Of a stretch of 8,300 nt of DNA, positions 5,569-8,300 are shown piece by piece. The position numbers were made by a program, and so were the translations under genes. Within the stretch, counting starts at the first letter, position 1, and each line of letters begins with the position of its first letter. This DNA is from Alphaproteobacteria bacterium UBA2947 (GTDB taxonomy: Bacteria; Pseudomonadota; Alphaproteobacteria; Rs-D84): assembly GCA_002348925.1 (NCBI GenBank), contig DEBV01000007.1, positions 23,276-31,575 on the forward strand, written 5' to 3'. The notes under the pieces are model-generated. The model saw nothing but the letters and a program-made list of their open reading frames with translations, did no database searches and was not told where the DNA came from.

Positions 5569-6195
5569 ATGAGCAAACACATACTTGTTGTTGATGATGA
5601 TAATATATTAAGAAACAGCCTGGCCGTAGGATTGCGTCGTGCAGATTTCAAAGTCATAACCGCCCAATCTGCCGAAGAAGCAGACGAAATTCTTTCACGA
5701 GTGTATGTTGACGCTATTGTTTTGGACAGAATGATGGATGGAATGGACGGGTTAACATTTCTTAAACAAATCAGATTAAGAGGAAATTCAACACCTGTTA
5801 TTATGTTAACCGCGCTGTCTGGGGCTGAAAATGCAATAGATGGATTGTCTGGTGGGGCAAACGATTATATGGCAAAACCATTCCAACTGCAAGAACTGGT
5901 ATTAAGGTTAAATAACATTACTAAGACAGTTCAAAAAACAAATAATTCGTTTGGTTTGATATTTGCCGATGGCGAATTCTTTATAAAGTCAGATGACGAC
6001 CAAAACAAATTATTATCTCTTTCAACCGAAGAAAAGAAACTTTTACAAAATCTGACGAACCCTGTTGGTAATGTTGTTTCTGCGACACCAATGGTTGCAA
6101 AACGCTTGCGCAATAAAATAAATGGTGTATTATCAGACATAGATATTATAACCGTTCGCGGAATGGGCTATAAAATAGTAAAAAATAAACAGTAA
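5569..6195 (+). CDS. OmpR-like response regulator with shortened DNA-binding domain
   Basis: This cytosolic regulator should accept phosphate from the kinase encoded next. The receiver domain (about 3-120) is intact: acidic pocket DDD (9-11), phospho-acceptor D53 in IVLDRMMDGMDG, T81 (MLTA) and K103 in AKPF. The C-terminal domain (about 147-206) starts with LSLSTEEKKLLQNLTNPVGNVVS and ends with TVRGMGYKI, both typical of OmpR-type winged helices. Between them only TPM separates VVSA from the recognition-helix-like VAKRLRNKI, where OmpR proteins normally have about 20 more residues (helix 2 and the transactivation loop). The protein is 208 residues; relatives are usually 225-240. It has no obvious ribosome site and starts 4 bases after the upstream stop, so it is probably translated by coupling. 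It could still bind DNA, possibly with altered contacts to RNA polymerase. Confidence 0.92.
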   Translation: MSKHILVVDDDNILRNSLAVGLRRADFKVITAQSAEEADEILSRVYVDAIVLDRMMDGMDGLTFLKQIRLRGNSTPVIMLTALSGAENAIDGLSGGANDYMAKPFQLQELVLRLNNITKTVQKTNNSFGLIFADGEFFIKSDDDQNKLLSLSTEEKKLLQNLTNPVGNVVSATPMVAKRLRNKINGVLSDIDIITVRGMGYKIVKNKQ

Positions 6196-6208
6196 AAGGA
6201 AAAGACAT

Positions 6209-7489
6209 ATGAGATTAATACCGCGCAGTTTCTTGGGCAGAACTATTTTGATGGTATTTATACCTTTGATTGTGGCTTTGTTGATAGTTGCCAATTCGTT
6301 TTTCGGCAACCACTGGAAAAAAGTACATGCCACATTAGCGCGCACTCTGGCTGGTGAAGTCGCAACAATGGTTCATTTTATGGATCAGAATAATACCGAA
6401 GCCGTAAAAATGCTGGCCAACGATATTGGCATAAATGTTTCAATAAACGAAAAATTAAACAGACCGTCTGATAATGATAACAAATCAAGAGAAGCGGGTC
6501 CATTGGTTTCTGAATTACAGCAACGACTTAAACAACAAACAAATGTTTACATTGATCGTGGCAAACGTTTGATATTCATAGATGTTCCCACAAAAGATAA
6601 TAAAATTGCGACTTTCGCTACCAGTATGCACCGTATTTATTCAACCAGCGCAGAAGTGTTCTTGTTGTGGGTAGTTGGTGCTATACTGATAGTATCTATA
6701 CTGATAACACCATTTGTAGTATTCCACACACGCAGCATCCACAGAATAGCCAAGGCGGCAAATAAATTCGGACGCGGTATGGATGTTCCAGGCTTTCAAC
6801 CAAGTGGTTCTTTGGAAATTCGTGAAGCAGCAAATGCCATGATAACCATGAAAGAACGTCTTAATCGATATAACAAAACCAGAACAGATATGCTGAATGC
6901 TGTGGGACATGATTTAAAAACACCGCTGACACGTATGAGATTGGCGATTGAAACAGATTCTGCCGCAAAAGAAGATTTGTTGCACGAAATAGATCGTATG
7001 AGCGAAATGGTAAATGGCTATCTTGCGTTCGCACGCGGCGAAGCCCCAGAAATAGAGCAGGCCGTAGAATTACCTGCAATGTTAACACGAATTGCACGCG
7101 ACGCAGCCACAGACAAAAATATTGTTTTACAGTTTCCAGAAGAACCTGTACAATTCTATGCTCGTCCTAATGCGTTAACCAGTGCGTTTACCAACATCAT
7201 TGAAAACGCGGCGCGCTTTACGAAAAAAACATTAAAAATCTCAGAAATCGATTCCGCGGATTCTGTGACCGTAATTATCGAAGACGACGGCATCGGTATC
7301 CCTGACGATAAAAAAGAAATGGCTTTGCAACCATTTGTTCGATTGGATGAATCGCGCAGCGAATCAACTGGTGGAACAGGGCTTGGATTATCCATCGCGA
7401 AAACAGCGATTGAAAATCATGGCGGACAGATATTCTTGGAAAACAGCGACTTGGGCGGTTTGCGTGTTCGTGTAGTATTACCTTTATAA
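6209..7489 (+). CDS. EnvZ-like sensor histidine kinase
   Basis: This inner-membrane kinase is the likely partner of the adjacent regulator. Domains in order: TM1 (about 12-31), a periplasmic sensor region of about 118 residues (32-149) without recognisable fold, TM2 (about 150-172), HAMP (about 173-225), dimerisation/phospho-acceptor helix with H234 in AVGHDLKTPLTRMR, then a HATPase domain with N box IIENAARFT (N333), G1 box DDGIGIP (359-365), F box PFVRLDESRS and G2 box GTGLGLSIAK (389-398). All catalytic motifs are intact. The N-terminus PRSFLGRTILMVFIPL and the following RTLAGEVATMV resemble alphaproteobacterial EnvZ-family kinases. HD in the H box is the usual form for EnvZ, which has both kinase and phosphatase activity. 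AAGGA (6196-6200) lies 8 bases before the ATG; the regulator's stop is 13 bases upstream. What it senses cannot be told from the sequence; the secreted first gene is a candidate partner. Confidence 0.95.
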   Translation: MRLIPRSFLGRTILMVFIPLIVALLIVANSFFGNHWKKVHATLARTLAGEVATMVHFMDQNNTEAVKMLANDIGINVSINEKLNRPSDNDNKSREAGPLVSELQQRLKQQTNVYIDRGKRLIFIDVPTKDNKIATFATSMHRIYSTSAEVFLLWVVGAILIVSILITPFVVFHTRSIHRIAKAANKFGRGMDVPGFQPSGSLEIREAANAMITMKERLNRYNKTRTDMLNAVGHDLKTPLTRMRLAIETDSAAKEDLLHEIDRMSEMVNGYLAFARGEAPEIEQAVELPAMLTRIARDAATDKNIVLQFPEEPVQFYARPNALTSAFTNIIENAARFTKKTLKISEIDSADSVTVIIEDDGIGIPDDKKEMALQPFVRLDESRSESTGGTGLGLSIAKTAIENHGGQIFLENSDLGGLRVRVVLPL

Positions 7490-7506
7490 AAAAAAATGGA
7501 TTGGTT

Positions 7507-8300
7507 ATGAATTTATATAAATATGTATCAGAAGCAATAAACAATAAATTGGGCTTTGAAGCAAAACTGGATGTACCAAAAAATCGTGATTTCGGCGATT
7601 TTGCAACAAATGCCGCTATGGTAGGCGCAAAAAGCGCAGGCAAAAATCCACGCGAATTGGCAAACGAATACCTGCCTTTGTTAAAGGAACTTGATTTTGT
7701 AGCAGACGTTTCTGTCGCTGGTCCTGGCTTTATAAATATAAAGATTAAAGATAATTTTATTTTGCAAAATGCATCTGCGCCAAAACAAATGACCGCCGTA
7801 AAACCTTTGGTTATTGATTTAGATTACGGCGCATATAATGTTGCAAAATCTTTACACATTGGACATTTACGCACTTCTATTGTTGGCGATACATTTAACC
7901 GTATTGCCAGATTCCTTGGCCACAAAACATTTTCATGGAACCATATTGGCGATTGGGGCAAACCAATGGGACTGGTTATCGCATGGATAGAACGCCTGCA
8001 TCCAGAATTGCCTTATTTCCAAGAAAATTTTGATCCAAAGACTCCTGTCGATTATGAGATAGATGAAAAAGAATTAAATAACTATTACCCATTGGCGTCT
8101 TCTTTCGCGAAAGAAAATGCAGAATTCCAAGCACGCGCCCAAGAAATCAAAGCAAAATTCCAAGCTGGCCACCCAGGATACTTTGCCTTGTACGAAAAGT
8201 TTTTAGCAATATCTTTGCGCACAATGAATAACACAGTGCAAAGATTGAACATTTTGCCTTTTGATTATGATTTGGGTGAAAGAAATGCCGCAAAATACTT
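7507..8300 (+). CDS. argS: Arginyl-tRNA synthetase, N-terminal part (cut by window end)
   Basis: ArgRS attaches arginine to its tRNA using ATP. The reading frame is open from the ATG at 7507 through 264 codons to the window end, so only the N-terminal half is present. Residues 1-80 are the ArgRS-specific additional N-terminal domain that recognises the tRNA D-loop (note NRDFGDFATNAAM and AGPGFINI). The class I catalytic domain begins with VIDLDYGAYNVAKSLHIGHLR, with the HIGH motif at 117-120, followed by NHIGDWGKPMGL (145-156). A more usual signature has Pro before the Asn (PNxAK); here it is Tyr (YNVAK). The segment GDWG..MGL..AWIE..HPELPYF and the later QAGHPGYFALY resemble Clostridia-type ArgRS. 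The gene starts 17 bases after the kinase stop with only a weak GGA (7498-7500) as ribosome site and no terminator between, so it is probably cotranscribed with the kinase. Confidence 0.96.
   Translation, partial: MNLYKYVSEAINNKLGFEAKLDVPKNRDFGDFATNAAMVGAKSAGKNPRELANEYLPLLKELDFVADVSVAGPGFINIKIKDNFILQNASAPKQMTAVKPLVIDLDYGAYNVAKSLHIGHLRTSIVGDTFNRIARFLGHKTFSWNHIGDWGKPMGLVIAWIERLHPELPYFQENFDPKTPVDYEIDEKELNNYYPLASSFAKENAEFQARAQEIKAKFQAGHPGYFALYEKFLAISLRTMNNTVQRLNILPFDYDLGERNAAKY

Noticed and set aside
7275..7643. 122-residue minus-strand reading frame across the kinase-argS junction
   Set aside because: It is antisense to two well-supported genes and shows no family signature.

Overview
The window looks like a piece of an AT-rich alphaproteobacterial chromosome. 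The main support is the gene order ruvB-ybgC-tolQ-tolR-tolA, a typical alphaproteobacterial arrangement, together with a TolA whose C-terminal domain carries the Cys pair and the CxPF-LP-Y-W signature, and an EnvZ-type kinase whose N-terminus resembles alphaproteobacterial EnvZ proteins. Short intergenic gaps, overlapping or nearly abutting genes and several shortened proteins (TolQ, the response regulator, TolA) suggest a compact, streamlined genome, possibly host-associated. No species can be named from the sequence alone. No mobile element, CRISPR array, tRNA or phage gene was found.

Layout. (1) 1-103: leader with an extended -10 promoter. (2) 104-313 (+): an unrecognised 69-residue protein. 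(3) About 354-690 (+): the RNA subunit of RNase P (rnpB), with its own promoter and a hairpin terminator. (4) 726-4464 (-): a six-gene operon read leftward from a divergent promoter region. It runs alpha/beta-hydrolase-like protein, ruvB, ybgC, tolQ, tolR, tolA, and converges on the terminator it shares with rnpB. (5) 4465-4619: divergent promoter region. (6) 4620-8300 (+): a second operon with a secreted six-cysteine protein of unknown function, an OmpR-like response regulator, an EnvZ-like histidine kinase and argS (cut by the window end).

How the genes fit together. TolQ and TolR should form the proton-driven motor that energises TolA across the periplasm; YbgC is the hotdog thioesterase usually encoded with it. 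tolB and pal, the usual next genes, are not here. RuvB is the branch-migration motor of Holliday-junction processing, without ruvA or ruvC beside it. The first gene of that operon keeps the fold of a COG2945-like hydrolase but seems to have lost its catalytic residues. In the rightward operon the secreted protein is 4 bases from the response regulator, which has no visible Shine-Dalgarno of its own, so the two are probably translationally coupled. This suggests, but does not prove, that the secreted protein belongs to the signalling pathway.

The points most worth a second look are the pseudo-enzyme features of the hydrolase, the response regulator with a strongly shortened DNA-binding domain, the unknown secreted protein tied to this two-component system, the compact TolQ, and an ArgRS whose sequence resembles the Clostridia-type enzyme more than the usual alphaproteobacterial one.
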